Below are positions 1 to 9,054 of a stretch of DNA of 45,102 bases, piece after piece. A program made the position numbers and the translations under genes. The DNA comes from an uncultured cyanobacterium (lineage in GTDB: Bacteria > Cyanobacteriota > Vampirovibrionia > Vampirovibrionales > JAGQHJ01): assembly GCA_937922745.1 (NCBI GenBank), contig CALAJO010000063.1, forward strand, positions 1-45,102, given 5' to 3'. Position 1 is the first letter of the stretch. Every line of letters begins with the position of its first letter. Under the pieces are notes generated by a model. That model was not told the DNA's origin, made no database searches, and worked only from the letters and a program-made list of their open reading frames with translations.

Positions 1-72
1 AGAATCCCGGCGGTGGTGAGAATCCCGGCGGTGGTGAGAATCCCGGCGGTGGTGAGAATCCCGGCGGTGGTG
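1..72 (+). repeat. 18-bp tandem repeat, at least 4 copies
   Basis: The unit AGAATCCCGGCGGTGGTG repeats four times without a mismatch and continues beyond the window edge. It encodes NPGGGE. The period is a multiple of three, so copy-number change would lengthen or shorten the linker without a frameshift. Confidence 0.95.
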
Positions 73-554
73 AGAACAATAACAACGGAGGCAAGCCTCC
101 TGTGAACCCGCCAGTCAATAACACCGGTAACAACCCCGATACCAACACGCCCGATGGTGACGGCAACACTGTCGTCATTGATAATGGTGGCCTGTTCCAG
201 CCATACCGCCCAATACCCATTGACGGTTTCGCGGGCAACCAGGGCTTAAGTGGCTCCTTGATTGGTTATGAGCAACCCACCATGTACCTGGCCAAGGAAT
301 ATGACGATGTGACTGTCAGCATCCTGGCGATGGCAGTGGCCATCTACAACGAAGCCATTGCAATGGGCCAGAGTCAGGAAGCAGCCTTCAACAAAGCCAT
401 CAATTTCCTCGCCCAGGCGGGTATTAATGCGGAAATTGCCGTCGAGTTGATCCATAAAATCGAGCAGGGCTTAATCAAGGCCGATCAAATTGTCCTCACC
501 TTCTTAGGACATCTGGCCAAGGTACCTGAAAGCGAAAATCTGGTATCCAATTAG
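1..554 (+). CDS. C-terminal part of a Gly-rich repeat protein (5' truncated by window edge)
   Basis: The frame starting at base 3 is open from the window edge to TAG at 552-554, so only the last 183 or so residues are seen. It begins with at least four copies of the hexapeptide NPGGGE, followed by an Asn/Pro/Gly-rich linker and a more ordinary C-terminal domain of about 120 residues containing predicted helices (around MAVAIYNEAIAMG and NKAINFLAQAG). An internal GTG at 102 is not a convincing start because the repeat frame runs straight into it. I do not recognise the C-terminal domain. The low-complexity linker suggests a surface or secreted protein, which is inference. A rho-independent terminator follows at 575-610. 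Confidence 0.75.
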   Translation, partial: NPGGGENPGGGENPGGGENPGGGENNNNGGKPPVNPPVNNTGNNPDTNTPDGDGNTVVIDNGGLFQPYRPIPIDGFAGNQGLSGSLIGYEQPTMYLAKEYDDVTVSILAMAVAIYNEAIAMGQSQEAAFNKAINFLAQAGINAEIAVELIHKIEQGLIKADQIVLTFLGHLAKVPESENLVSN

Positions 555-574
555 TAAGCATCCTCAACTGATTT

Positions 575-610
575 AAACCCTCCACTTTAAAAAATGGAGG
601 GTTTAATTTT
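575..610 (+). terminator. Rho-independent terminator after the repeat protein
   Basis: The arms AAACCCTCCA and TGGAGGGTTT flank an A/T loop and are followed by a T-rich tail. It lies 20 bp after the stop at 554 and before the convergent glycosyltransferase gene, so it may act in both directions. Confidence 0.8.
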
Positions 611-624
611 GTTTAAATTTATAC

Positions 625-1776
625 TCACTGTAAAAGCGTATCGATATAAAGCTGCGAAGGAAGCTGATCTGCCAAAGCGTGGAGGTTTTTAACCAGCCTG
701 GATTTATCCGGGCTGTTTGGCAGGGCTTTTAACGTAAACTCAATTGCTTTTTCAATCTCACCTACACGGCTATAACAGATGCTCAGGTAATCATTCGGCA
801 CCCAGGAATAATCCGCATCACTGATAAACCCGCAACTGGGTTTTGGAAGGCTTAAAGCAGCGTGGAAAAAAGGAATGGCTTGCTGCCACATCTGTTGGTT
901 ATAAAAGTGAATTCCTGCCTTGTTAAACGCTTCAGCCCGGCTGCTATCAATTGCTACAGCATTAAGATAAGAAAACAAAGCCCTTTCGCCCTGATTAGTC
1001 GCCGCAAAGCAATCGCCCAAGTAAATGAGGGCCATGTATTTTTCCCAATCCAGGTCGGAGATTTCGAGATACTCCTGGTAAATAGTGATAGCTTCATCAT
1101 AACGTTGATGGTCACGAAGTTCATTGCCGTAGTAAAACAGGTTTCTTGGTTGTTTATCGCCATTTAAAACCGCTTGTTCCAAAATGCTGATATTACGATC
1201 TTTTTTTTCAACTATTTTTTCAGCCAATGGACGATGCTCAACGGCGGCATCAGTAATGGTAATGGCGCGCCCATAAGGCACAGCAATACATTCGTGTATT
1301 GGGTATTCCCACTTTAACCCGCTTTTTCGTCGAATGAGCCGTTCTCGCAACACACTGTAAGTACACTTCCCTTCAGCGGTAAATGAAAGCTGGTACGGCA
1401 TAAATACCGCATCAATCGAATCATCCAGATCCAGTTGCTTGAGTTCGTTAATGCGCTTTTGGCTCTGGGACGAAAGCACATCATCTGCATCCAGCCATAA
1501 TATCCAATCCTTGGAGCAATGCTGAAAAGCAAAATTCCGAGCCGCTGCAAAATTATTAATCCATTCGAAGTGATAAACTTTAGCTCCCAGGGATTCTGCT
1601 ATTGCCACGGTGTTATCGGTAGACCCCGTATCAACGACAATGAGTTCCTCGCAGCAGGCTCTGGCACATTTTAAAACCCGCTCGATAGTAGCGGCTTCAT
1701 TCTTTACGATCATCGCCAGCGAGAGTTGTTTCATTTCGGTTTGAGGTAGCTCAATATCTTTTAGTAATTCCATCAT
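625..1776 (-). CDS. Family 2 glycosyltransferase with C-terminal TPR repeats
   Basis: 383 aa. The N-terminal third is a GT-A fold family 2 glycosyltransferase: LAMIVKNEAATIERVL (nucleotide-binding start), VDTGSTDNT, and WLDADDV, the DxD-type metal/nucleotide-sugar motif. The C-terminal half has TPR-like helical pairs (for example NLFYYGNELRDHQRYDEAI and ALFSYLNAVAIDSSRAEAF). This GT2-plus-TPR arrangement is known from SunS-like and related bacterial glycosyltransferases. The acceptor cannot be told from sequence. It stands alone between a convergent terminator and the collagen-like gene, and that secreted-looking neighbour is a possible but unproven acceptor. The start is MM at 1776/1773; an AAAGGTG about 13 bases upstream is a weak RBS. 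Confidence 0.85.
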   Translation of the reverse strand: MMELLKDIELPQTEMKQLSLAMIVKNEAATIERVLKCARACCEELIVVDTGSTDNTVAIAESLGAKVYHFEWINNFAAARNFAFQHCSKDWILWLDADDVLSSQSQKRINELKQLDLDDSIDAVFMPYQLSFTAEGKCTYSVLRERLIRRKSGLKWEYPIHECIAVPYGRAITITDAAVEHRPLAEKIVEKKDRNISILEQAVLNGDKQPRNLFYYGNELRDHQRYDEAITIYQEYLEISDLDWEKYMALIYLGDCFAATNQGERALFSYLNAVAIDSSRAEAFNKAGIHFYNQQMWQQAIPFFHAALSLPKPSCGFISDADYSWVPNDYLSICYSRVGEIEKAIEFTLKALPNSPDKSRLVKNLHALADQLPSQLYIDTLLQ

Positions 1777-1883
1777 CGTTTTGGTAACACCTTTTCTTTA
1801 ATGGCATTGATAAATAGAAGAAGCTTGCCTCCTCCTGAAAGAAGGAGGCAAGCTAGAGTGATTAGAGAAGAGAAGAGGATAAA

Positions 1884-3653
1884 TTAAAGGGTATTGGGGT
1901 CGTAACCTTGGCTAATTAATTGGTTATAGCGATCCATACGCTCAGGACGGTTACTGGGTAAGCCTATCAACTCGGCGTAATCCATCGCACCGGAGTTATT
2001 ATCATCCGCAGCGAGGTATACTACTGCTGTTTCTAAGGCATCAATCTGGCCGTCGCCATTCAGATCTTGATCGGCCACAATACCTTGGCCCATTGCAGTT
2101 GTGTCATTTCCATTAACCTGGAAAATACCCTCGTTATTAAAGAACTGGGTAATTTCCGCGGCGCTGATTTTGCCATTGCCATCGGCATCCAGTCTATCGC
2201 GATGACCGCGGCCAAAGCTAATCGCGTTGGTCTGGCGAGATGCGAGATCCGTACCACTGCTATACCTCACATTGTTTTGGTATGGGCTGGTGGATTTCTG
2301 GACATACTCGGCATTTGCAGACAACTGGTTCAATTTCGCAAGCTTGGCTGCAGTGCTAGCCGGCGCCTCACCAATATCCATCGTGCCGTTATTATTCGTA
2401 TCGTTGGCCCGCATAAATGCTGCACCCTCCAGTACAGTCATAAAACCGTCACCATTTAAATCAAATGCGGCAATATCTAGGGGCCCTCTACCAATGGCGG
2501 CTTGTGCGGCATTAAGTTCTGCCTGGCTGACTTTGCCATCGCCGTTGGTATCCATTCTTTTAACATTATGGATTTGGAATTCGATTGCATACTGATCTTT
2601 TTCAGTATCACTCGAGCCTGGCTTGGCATAATTTAAATTAATTCGAGGATTGCCAACTGTCCATTGCTTCCAATTTGCTTCGTTTGCAGCCTTGGCATAC
2701 CAAAAACGGTTATTGGCATCACTTATTCGAGGGTTTGCTGGAGGGATTGGGGGTTTTGGCTGCTCGGTTCCACCGGTCGGCCCTGTAGGTCCTGTTGGCC
2801 CAGCTGGCCCCGTAGGCCCGGCGGGTCCTGTCGGTCCTGCCGGCCCAGTTGGACCTGCTGGCCCTGTGGCTCCGGTCGAACCTGTAGTTCCTGTCGGTCC
2901 GGCGGGTCCTGTTGGTCCGGCAGGCCCAGTTGGCCCTGCTGGCCCGGTTGCACCTGTAGCGCCGGTTGCACCAGTTGCACCTGTGGCGCCAGTTGCCCCC
3001 GTCGCGCCAACCATAGGTGGTGGCTCGGAGAATTCCGCATCTGTGGACTCAGCCTTTAACTTGCCATCATTCGTTACATCCACAAATATAGTAGAGTTAT
3101 CAAACAAAGCATTCTGAACCTCCTGGCCATCCGCGCCAATAAAGGATTTTATATGGAAGGCATTACCGTGCTTTAAAGCCGCCTCATTCGCAACTGCCCC
3201 CATCTTGCCGTCAAATTTGTCTCCACCCGCAAAATTCTCAGGTCTATATCCATCAACTTGTAATAATTGATCGGTCGTTAACCTGAAATTAAAATCGGTA
3301 GGAACACGGCCGGTTGACCAGAAAGAACCGACATCCGTTCCCAGGTACTCGGCTAATGATCCGACATCGTTGGTTTTAACACCGCCTGTCAATGTCTGAT
3401 CCTGCTCCTTCCAACTCATTTTGCCATTTTGGCTGGCAGTGGTTAACTTACTGTCGTCCACTAAAACAAAAGTGTTGCCACCTATTTTGACGCCAAAATT
3501 AGCGACATCATTATTGTTTAATCCTAGTTTTTCCAGAATTTTATTTTGATTGCTATTATCAAACTGAATTATTGTTTTTCCATTTTGGCGGGCAATATTT
3601 TGCATTGCACGCAACTGCATCACATCGCCATATCTGACGTTGCTTAAAGACAT
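1884..3653 (-). CDS. Collagen-like GXY repeat protein with six EF-hand calcium sites
   Basis: 589 aa from the ATG at 3653, chosen over the longer frame (to 3725) because a strong AAGGAGAT lies about 8 bases upstream. Order of parts: an N-terminal region of about 210 residues with no recognised domain; a collagen-like tract of about 25 Gly-X-Thr/Ala triplets (GAT, GPA, GPT); a Pro-rich hinge; then six DxDxDG-type calcium loops ([72 protein letters not shown]). No classical signal peptide follows the chosen start, so the export route is unclear. Ca2+ binding and trimerisation are inferences from known behaviour of these motifs. Monocistronic. Confidence 0.85.
   Translation of the reverse strand: MSLSNVRYGDVMQLRAMQNIARQNGKTIIQFDNSNQNKILEKLGLNNNDVANFGVKIGGNTFVLVDDSKLTTASQNGKMSWKEQDQTLTGGVKTNDVGSLAEYLGTDVGSFWSTGRVPTDFNFRLTTDQLLQVDGYRPENFAGGDKFDGKMGAVANEAALKHGNAFHIKSFIGADGQEVQNALFDNSTIFVDVTNDGKLKAESTDAEFSEPPPMVGATGATGATGATGATGATGATGPAGPTGPAGPTGPAGPTGTTGSTGATGPAGPTGPAGPTGPAGPTGPAGPTGPTGPTGGTEQPKPPIPPANPRISDANNRFWYAKAANEANWKQWTVGNPRINLNYAKPGSSDTEKDQYAIEFQIHNVKRMDTNGDGKVSQAELNAAQAAIGRGPLDIAAFDLNGDGFMTVLEGAAFMRANDTNNNGTMDIGEAPASTAAKLAKLNQLSANAEYVQKSTSPYQNNVRYSSGTDLASRQTNAISFGRGHRDRLDADGNGKISAAEITQFFNNEGIFQVNGNDTTAMGQGIVADQDLNGDGQIDALETAVVYLAADDNNSGAMDYAELIGLPSNRPERMDRYNQLISQGYDPNTL
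2775..3008 (-). repeat. Collagen-like 9-bp/18-bp coding repeats
   Basis: About 25 consecutive Gly-X-Y triplets, nearly all with Thr or Ala in the Y position and Pro or Ala in X. Wobble bases differ among copies, so the repeat is held at protein level and is not a freshly expanded DNA repeat. The opposite strand is open by composition only. Confidence 0.9.
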
Positions 3654-4092
3654 TAACCATATCTCCTTCATTGTGTGAACGAAGAAAGTTAAAATAAATA
3701 TTATGCGCAATAGCACCCTACACACGGGTTATGTGCATCAGGCTGATATTGTTCTTTTAATTCCAAATATCTATTTAAGCTGCCAGTCCAACAGCGGCAC
3801 TAATCTCTCAAACGTTCACTTCGTCTAACTACATCATCCAACAAGCAGATTATCCAACGAATTACTAACACACAATCAACTTATCTTAGAATAATAAAAA
3901 AATCATTAAGGCATAAATTGTCAAAAATAAAATATCTTTTAATTATACTTAACATTTTTTAACAATTTAAGACCGAAAAATGTCAGGCTGCCCTCTACTC
4001 CTGCTAAGAAAGAACAGAAGGGACAAGTACGCTTTTCTGCCGATGTTGCACTATAATGTAGAACACCGGGTCCTAACGTGGAGTTCCATCCA
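3654..4092. other. 439-bp divergent intergenic region
   Basis: AT-rich spacer between the collagen-like gene (minus) and the TPR gene (plus). It holds the strong RBS of the collagen-like gene (around 3661-3670), a long A/T stretch around 3890-3970, and a consensus -10 box at 4052. No ORF with an RBS was seen. Confidence 0.6.
4052..4057 (+). promoter_or_regulatory. Probable -10 box (TATAAT) for the TPR protein gene
   Basis: A perfect TATAAT lies 35 bp before the ATG at 4093, giving a start point near 4064. No good -35 is visible at 17 bp spacing, so the promoter may be weak or activator-dependent. Confidence 0.5.
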
Positions 4093-6213
4093 ATGCTTAA
4101 TTTTACGTCTCACACCCTGCGGTATTATGCCTTTGCAGCCATAATTGGCTTGTTATTAACCTCCCCACCGGCAGATGCCATCTCACCCGCTGCATTGCAA
4201 CATTACCAATCCGCAACGTTGATGGAACAGAACCGGGATTTTCGCGGGGCTGAAAAAGCATACCGCATGGCCCTTGCGCTGGATCCATATGATGGGATGA
4301 GTTACTTGCGACTCGCCTATATTGTGGAGCGTGATGGCAAAAAAGACGAAGCGCTCCAATATTACCAAAAAGCCCTGGATCTGATGCCAAAGGATTCGAT
4401 GATCCATTTGTCCATGGCCCAGGTCTATGAAGCGAAAAACCAGCCGGAAAAGGCACTGGCGCATTATCAGCAACTCGTCCAGGCCAATCCGGATTATTCG
4501 TACGCTTATCTCTCCATGGCGCGTGCGGCCAAAGCCGCCAATAAAACAGAGGAAGCCATCACCAGCTATAATCAATTCCTGGCTCAATACCCTAAACATA
4601 TCGATGCCCAGCGGGAACTCGCAGCGTTGCAGCTCTCTAAGCAACAGTATGCCGATGCCGCCAAAACTTATGGCAAACTGAAGGCTCAAAACAAAGACAA
4701 TTTCAAGGACTACTTGGCATATGGCGTTGCCCTCAATAAGTCAAACCAGTCTGAAGCGGCCCTTTCAGAGTTTGCCAATGTCAAGGTTCCTTCTGTCACA
4801 CTGTATCAGCAAAAAGCGATGGCGTACGAAAAGCTTAATCGTCCATCCGATGCCTACCTGGCTTACCAGCAGACGATTGATAGCGCCCCCGTCGAGAATT
4901 ATCCGCTTTATCTTAAAATGGCGGACCTGGCGATTGCCATGAATGCGCCGCAAAATGCCATTGCATCCCTGGAAGCCTATCTGAGACACGACCCCAACAA
5001 CGCCAAGGTTAGCAAAAGCTTGGCCGATCTCTACCTGGAACAAAAGCAATATGATAATGCCATTTTGCGCTATGAAAAAGCACTGACGCAGCTGACTCCA
5101 ACTGAAAAGGCGTTTATCCAGGACGCCACGCGCAGCTTAGGATATGCGTACCAAATGCAGGGCAATCTTGACCAGGCTGCTGTCACATACGAGAAATCGC
5201 TGGCACAAGAGGAGAATCCTCAAACACGGACGAACCTGGCCTTGGTCTATCACCAGCAGCGGCATTATGATAAAGCCTTAGCGCTCTACCGCCAACTCCT
5301 TGCAACGGATCCTTCTTCTGAAACCATCCGCAAGGATATGGGCCAGGCGCTGATGGCACTGGGCGATGCCGCATACCGTGAGAAGAAATACCCGGAAGCC
5401 TTGAATTTGTACCAGGAAGCGCTCCTGCTGGGTAACACCCAGGAGATCCCTGCGATGGTGGGGCTTGCCAATACCCAGTTCGCGCTGAAAAACTATCCGG
5501 TTGCATATACCACTTATCAGCGCGTCCTGGAAAAGGAACCCAACAACGTAACAGCCCGACTCAACAAGGCCCAACTGGACCTGGAAAATAAAAACTTTAT
5601 GGAAGCCCTGGAAAACCTGCGCTGGATTACGCAAAACCACCCCGATCATATCGAGGCTTACCGCTTGCTGGCTCAAACCCATGAATCGATGGGGGACTTT
5701 GGGCAAGCAGTTATTAATTACCAGAAAGCCACTGAAATTGACCCTAAAAACAGTGCCTTGCTGATGGGCTACGGCAATGCGCTTCGCCAGACGGGAAGCC
5801 TGGATAAAGCCCAACAAATTTATGAGACAGCCCGCAGCGTTTCCCCGGAAAACGCAATGATCCGGTATAACCTGGCGAGCCTGTATACGTTAAAGAACCA
5901 ACTGGATGCCTCCGTTGCAGAGTATCGGGCCGCATTAGAACTCAACCCGAAATTTGTGGAGCCGTATTACGGCTTGGGAGTAACGTTGGAGAAACAGAAA
6001 AAGTTTTCCGAAGCGTTGGCCGTTTATCAGCAATATATTGACCAGGCACCGGCATCAGCGGCTTATATGCCCCAAGCCAAGGAGCGGGTGGAAGTGCTGA
6101 AAAAAGCCATAAAGCCTACACCCTCAGCGCCGGCTTCCGGTAAGACACCTAAATCATCTACCTCTACGGAACCTAAGAAGCCTTCACCAGCAACCACGAC
6201 CAAGAAATCTTAA
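4093..6213 (+). CDS. Exported protein made of many TPR repeats
   Basis: 706 aa from ATG 4093, preferred to GTG 4078 because GGAG sits 9 bases before the ATG. The N-terminus is a signal peptide with a hydrophobic core (YYAFAAIIGLLLTS) and a likely cleavage after PPADA. The rest is a near-continuous array of 34-residue tetratricopeptide repeats (for example DEALQYYQKALDLMPKD, EALAVYQQYIDQAPAS), followed by a 35-residue Pro/Ser/Thr/Lys-rich tail. TPR arrays act as protein-protein scaffolds. An envelope or periplasmic role is inferred from the signal peptide. The MBL hydrolase gene follows after 8 bp, so the two are probably co-transcribed. Confidence 0.88.
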   Translation: MLNFTSHTLRYYAFAAIIGLLLTSPPADAISPAALQHYQSATLMEQNRDFRGAEKAYRMALALDPYDGMSYLRLAYIVERDGKKDEALQYYQKALDLMPKDSMIHLSMAQVYEAKNQPEKALAHYQQLVQANPDYSYAYLSMARAAKAANKTEEAITSYNQFLAQYPKHIDAQRELAALQLSKQQYADAAKTYGKLKAQNKDNFKDYLAYGVALNKSNQSEAALSEFANVKVPSVTLYQQKAMAYEKLNRPSDAYLAYQQTIDSAPVENYPLYLKMADLAIAMNAPQNAIASLEAYLRHDPNNAKVSKSLADLYLEQKQYDNAILRYEKALTQLTPTEKAFIQDATRSLGYAYQMQGNLDQAAVTYEKSLAQEENPQTRTNLALVYHQQRHYDKALALYRQLLATDPSSETIRKDMGQALMALGDAAYREKKYPEALNLYQEALLLGNTQEIPAMVGLANTQFALKNYPVAYTTYQRVLEKEPNNVTARLNKAQLDLENKNFMEALENLRWITQNHPDHIEAYRLLAQTHESMGDFGQAVINYQKATEIDPKNSALLMGYGNALRQTGSLDKAQQIYETARSVSPENAMIRYNLASLYTLKNQLDASVAEYRAALELNPKFVEPYYGLGVTLEKQKKFSEALAVYQQYIDQAPASAAYMPQAKERVEVLKKAIKPTPSAPASGKTPKSSTSTEPKKPSPATTTKKS

Positions 6214-6221
6214 AAGCGCGT

Positions 6222-6863
6222 ATGCTACACGTCGACATCTTTACACTCGGCATCTTCCAGGTGCATAGCTACCTGATGTATGACGATGTGACGCAAGAAG
6301 CGGTTCTTATCGATACCGGCAAGGATCCGGTTGAGATCCTGGACACCCTCCGGCGTAAAAACCTGGACTTAAAACTGTTACTCTACACCCACACGCATAT
6401 CGACCATATAGAAGGCCATCAGCTTATCCGGGAAGCGTATCCCGATTTACCGGCCTGGGTTCATGCAGCGGATCAGTTCTGGATTGATGCGCTGCCGATG
6501 CAGGCCCAGATGTTCAGAATGCCGGTGCCAGAACCGCCCGTCATTACCGGTTATGTTGAACCGGGACACGTATTTTCATTAAGCCATTGCACCATCGAAG
6601 CCCGCTTTTGCCCTGGCCATACGCCAGGCGGCGTCAGCTACTATGTTCCGGAAGGGCCTTTTCTGTTTACCGGGGATACGTTATTTGCAGGCGCTATCGG
6701 TCGGACGGACTTTCCCAGAGGAGACTTCAATACGCTGATGCATTCCATCTCAACACAAATCCTTACCTTGCCGGATGAAACCATCGTCTACTCCGGCCAT
6801 GGCCCGGTCACAACCATTGGTAACGAAAGAGCCGGCAATCCTTACTTGGCTCCAATTGTTTAG
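6222..6863 (+). CDS. MBL-fold metallo-hydrolase (glyoxalase II-like)
   Basis: 213 aa. It carries the metallo-beta-lactamase metal motif HTHIDH, then FCPGHTPGG (third metal His), the bridging Asp in FTGDTLF, and the late His in VYSGHGPVTTIGNE. These match the short, GloB-like hydrolases that use two metals to cleave thioesters such as S-lactoylglutathione. The substrate cannot be told, and the long C-terminal glutathione-binding domain of true GloB is absent. Eight bases separate it from the upstream TPR gene, suggesting one transcript. Confidence 0.88.
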   Translation: MLHVDIFTLGIFQVHSYLMYDDVTQEAVLIDTGKDPVEILDTLRRKNLDLKLLLYTHTHIDHIEGHQLIREAYPDLPAWVHAADQFWIDALPMQAQMFRMPVPEPPVITGYVEPGHVFSLSHCTIEARFCPGHTPGGVSYYVPEGPFLFTGDTLFAGAIGRTDFPRGDFNTLMHSISTQILTLPDETIVYSGHGPVTTIGNERAGNPYLAPIV

Positions 6864-6999
6864 TAATACCGCCGATCGAGTGAAATATCAGGTGCAGGTG
6901 GCTTGTCATCAGGCCGAGTTGGCGGTCGATACTGAAGCTGCTCTTTTAAGGCTTCCCAGTCAATCTGGGTTGCCTGGGAAATTAACTGGTTGATCCTGC

Positions 7000-7395
7000 C
7001 TATAATGCCAACGACGCGTGCTCAAGTGGTTTGAACAAGTGTTCAGGGATTCGGCTTTTCTTATCGTTGTAGTCATCGATATCCTCGTAAATATCCAGCC
7101 AGGCTTGAACATCCGGCGCGGTCGTCGCCACAATATGCAGGCCTTCTGTTTTCATTTGCGCCTGGATTTCTTCAGGAAGCGCGTCAACACGGTGGAGCAT
7201 CAACCCTTCACGATGTTGCGCCTGTTGAATCTTTAAAAAATAATCACCGTGACGTTGGTTAATGACAATGTGGGCAATAGGATCAGAGTTTATTCGAAGG
7301 CCTGTAATCAGACCGCTGAGTTCGTGAAGCGATTGGTCCTTCACGTCAGGTTTAAAACGCACCTGATAATGTGCGCCAAAGCGAACAGGATTCAT
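7000..7395 (-). CDS. Conserved-looking hypothetical protein, 131 aa
   Basis: I do not recognise this protein. A good RBS (AAGGAAATCAGG) lies directly before the ATG at 7395. The sequence is hydrophilic with no membrane segment or signal peptide, and its tail is charged (DIYEDIDDYNDKKSR). It stands alone, convergent with the MBL hydrolase gene. The 136 bases between 6864 and 6999 show no gene. Confidence 0.65.
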   Translation of the reverse strand: MNPVRFGAHYQVRFKPDVKDQSLHELSGLITGLRINSDPIAHIVINQRHGDYFLKIQQAQHREGLMLHRVDALPEEIQAQMKTEGLHIVATTAPDVQAWLDIYEDIDDYNDKKSRIPEHLFKPLEHASLAL

Positions 7396-7541
7396 CCTGA
7401 TTTCCTTATGAATTGTTTCAGACTGCTAATACAAGAGGACAGAAGCGTACAACAGTAATGTTGCAGCAAGCGAATAGATAGGCTCCTTAAGTTCGATGGG
7501 TTTGATTAGTTATTCATATTCTATATAAAAAAGAATTCAAA

Positions 7542-8336
7542 TCAATACGAGTTAAGTGACTTATCTTTCAAGAGGAGGTAAGCACTGTTTCTGCCGTCCT
7601 CACCCCGCCGGAATGAAAATAGGTTAGCTTCGTCGCAACGGGTACACGCCGGAGCCACTTCAATTTGGGTAATTCCCGCCTGTTGTAATTGATACTGGTT
7701 TATTGCTTTTAAATCCATCCTGGGGTTTTGGGGATAGGCCTCATCCCATTGAAGAAAACCCTGGTCAGCCATCGCCTCCACGGTCAAACCAATCGCATCC
7801 GCCAGGGCTTCAGCAACCGGCATTGAGACTTGAAAACAACACACGCTGATACACGGCCCGATGACGGCAATCATTCCTGATGGGCTGGCATTGGCTTTGT
7901 TTTGCAGCGTCAGCACCGCTTCCTGCGCAATGGCCTGGGCCGTTCCACGCCAACCCGCGTGGATAACCGCCCCAACATGCCGGTCGGGTTCGTAAAGCAT
8001 AATGGGCACACAATCCGCAAACAGAAGCATGACGGGCTTTTCAGGCGTAATAAGAGCAATGGCGTCGGTCTTCAAAAACTGGCAATCGCCTGTTTGGCCT
8101 ACCCTGTGGCCATGCACCTGCTCCGGGATCAGCCATTCACTTGCGTTGCTTGTGATAGAAGACAATAATTGCTTGCGGTTTTCCAACACCCGCGGCCTGG
8201 GATTCGCCGAGGTATCCGGCCCACCGTATGAAAAAGGCTTGCCCGTAAATCCATGAATCACATATTCGCTGTAGGGCGCTAGCAAGCAAGATTGATAAAA
8301 TGGAGTATAAACACAATCCGGAGTGGGCATCGCCAT
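7542..8336 (-). CDS. pgeF: Peptidoglycan editing factor / multicopper-polyphenol-oxidase-like protein (YfiH, LACC1 family)
   Basis: 264 aa from ATG 8336, the usual family length (about 240-265). The longer frame to 8669 would run through the divergent gene and was not used. Family metal-site motifs are all present: PEQVHGHRV (His), LFADCVPIM (Cys) and VIHAGWRGT (His), plus GPCISVCCFQV. Family members hydrolyse wrongly charged UDP-MurNAc precursors (PgeF) or act on purine nucleosides. The C-terminal CTRCDEANLFSFRRG is the conserved tail. Its ATG shares the palindrome CCATGG with the start of the divergent gene at 8335, so each promoter must lie inside the other gene. Confidence 0.9.
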   Translation of the reverse strand: MAMPTPDCVYTPFYQSCLLAPYSEYVIHGFTGKPFSYGGPDTSANPRPRVLENRKQLLSSITSNASEWLIPEQVHGHRVGQTGDCQFLKTDAIALITPEKPVMLLFADCVPIMLYEPDRHVGAVIHAGWRGTAQAIAQEAVLTLQNKANASPSGMIAVIGPCISVCCFQVSMPVAEALADAIGLTVEAMADQGFLQWDEAYPQNPRMDLKAINQYQLQQAGITQIEVAPACTRCDEANLFSFRRGEDGRNSAYLLLKDKSLNSY

Positions 8337-8997
8337 GGTCAATCGCTCTTTCTGCTTAGGCTTACTTTCATATCTCATTGTCTCATCCGTTTTTACTCTC
8401 GCCAATGCCCAAAAAACACCGCCTGCCACGCCTACTGCTAAAACAGAAACAAAGGCAACAAATGCTGTTAATCCGGCTAACGCAAAATCAGCCAGCGCCC
8501 CTACTCCCAATACGTCAAAGCAGTCCGAGAAACCGGCCCCGACAATCGCAGCAAAGGAAGCCCCTGCACCCAAAGTCGCTCCTCCGGTTTTGCTGGAGTT
8601 AAAAACCGGTAAGGACATGTACCGCCCCTCGCAAGATATTATGGTAAAAGCGGAACTATGGGCCACCAAACCGGTGACGTTGTGCGTTTACCCGGATAAA
8701 CCGGAAGCCAGCTTCGCCGTGGATGTATATCGGGCCGGATACGGCAAGTTAGAAGCGCCACCGGCTGTCGTGCAGCTTAACCGGCAGGATGAGGCCCAGA
8801 TGCAACAGGTTAAGCTGGAAGCAGGCCAGGTTCATCGGATGCTGTTTAACGTGAAAAAGCTCGTCCCGATGCCGCCTGTATTTTGGAAAACCGGGGAATA
8901 TCGCATGCAGGTTAAATACTTCCTCTGTGGTAAGGGCGACCAGGTAGAAATGACTGTTCCTTCACACGGGCCGGTTCATTTCCTGGTTCTAGAATAA
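8335..8997 (+). CDS. Secreted hypothetical protein with Ala/Pro/Lys-rich linker
   Basis: 220 aa from ATG 8335 (a GTG at 8323 is a less likely start). Signal peptide: NRSFCLGLLSYLIVSSVFTLANA, cleavage near ANA-Q. Residues of about 25-85 form a low-complexity Ala/Thr/Pro/Lys linker; the remaining 135 residues look like an all-beta domain (LELKTGKDMYRPSQDIMVKAE onward) with three Cys. The pattern resembles domains that describe 'stiffness/velocity' type beta-sandwiches in envelope proteins, but I cannot name a family. It is followed by a strong terminator at 9007-9036. Confidence 0.75.
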   Translation: MVNRSFCLGLLSYLIVSSVFTLANAQKTPPATPTAKTETKATNAVNPANAKSASAPTPNTSKQSEKPAPTIAAKEAPAPKVAPPVLLELKTGKDMYRPSQDIMVKAELWATKPVTLCVYPDKPEASFAVDVYRAGYGKLEAPPAVVQLNRQDEAQMQQVKLEAGQVHRMLFNVKKLVPMPPVFWKTGEYRMQVKYFLCGKGDQVEMTVPSHGPVHFLVLE

Positions 8998-9006
8998 CTC
9001 ACGAAT

Positions 9007-9036
9007 AAGCCGGGACGAAATCGCCCCGGCTTTTTT
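9007..9036 (+). terminator. Rho-independent terminator
   Basis: AAGCCGGG and CCCCGGCTT pair around a CGAAATCG-containing loop and run into TTTTTT, 10 bp after the stop at 8997. sucD ends 18 bp away on the other strand, so the hairpin may serve both. Confidence 0.85.
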
Positions 9037-9054
9037 GAAACACTGAAATATGGA

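Noticed and set aside
2650-3117. Plus-strand proline/valine-rich ORF of 155 aa, and other frames over the collagen tract
   Set aside because: Open only because the GC-rich collagen repeat lacks stops in several frames; no RBS and no homologous feature.
6775-6993. Plus-strand 72-aa ORF after the MBL hydrolase
   Set aside because: It overlaps the end of the hydrolase in another frame, has no RBS and no coherent composition.
8337-8669. N-terminal extension of pgeF
   Set aside because: It would overlap the whole signal peptide and linker of the divergent gene, and the family starts at about residue 112 of that frame.
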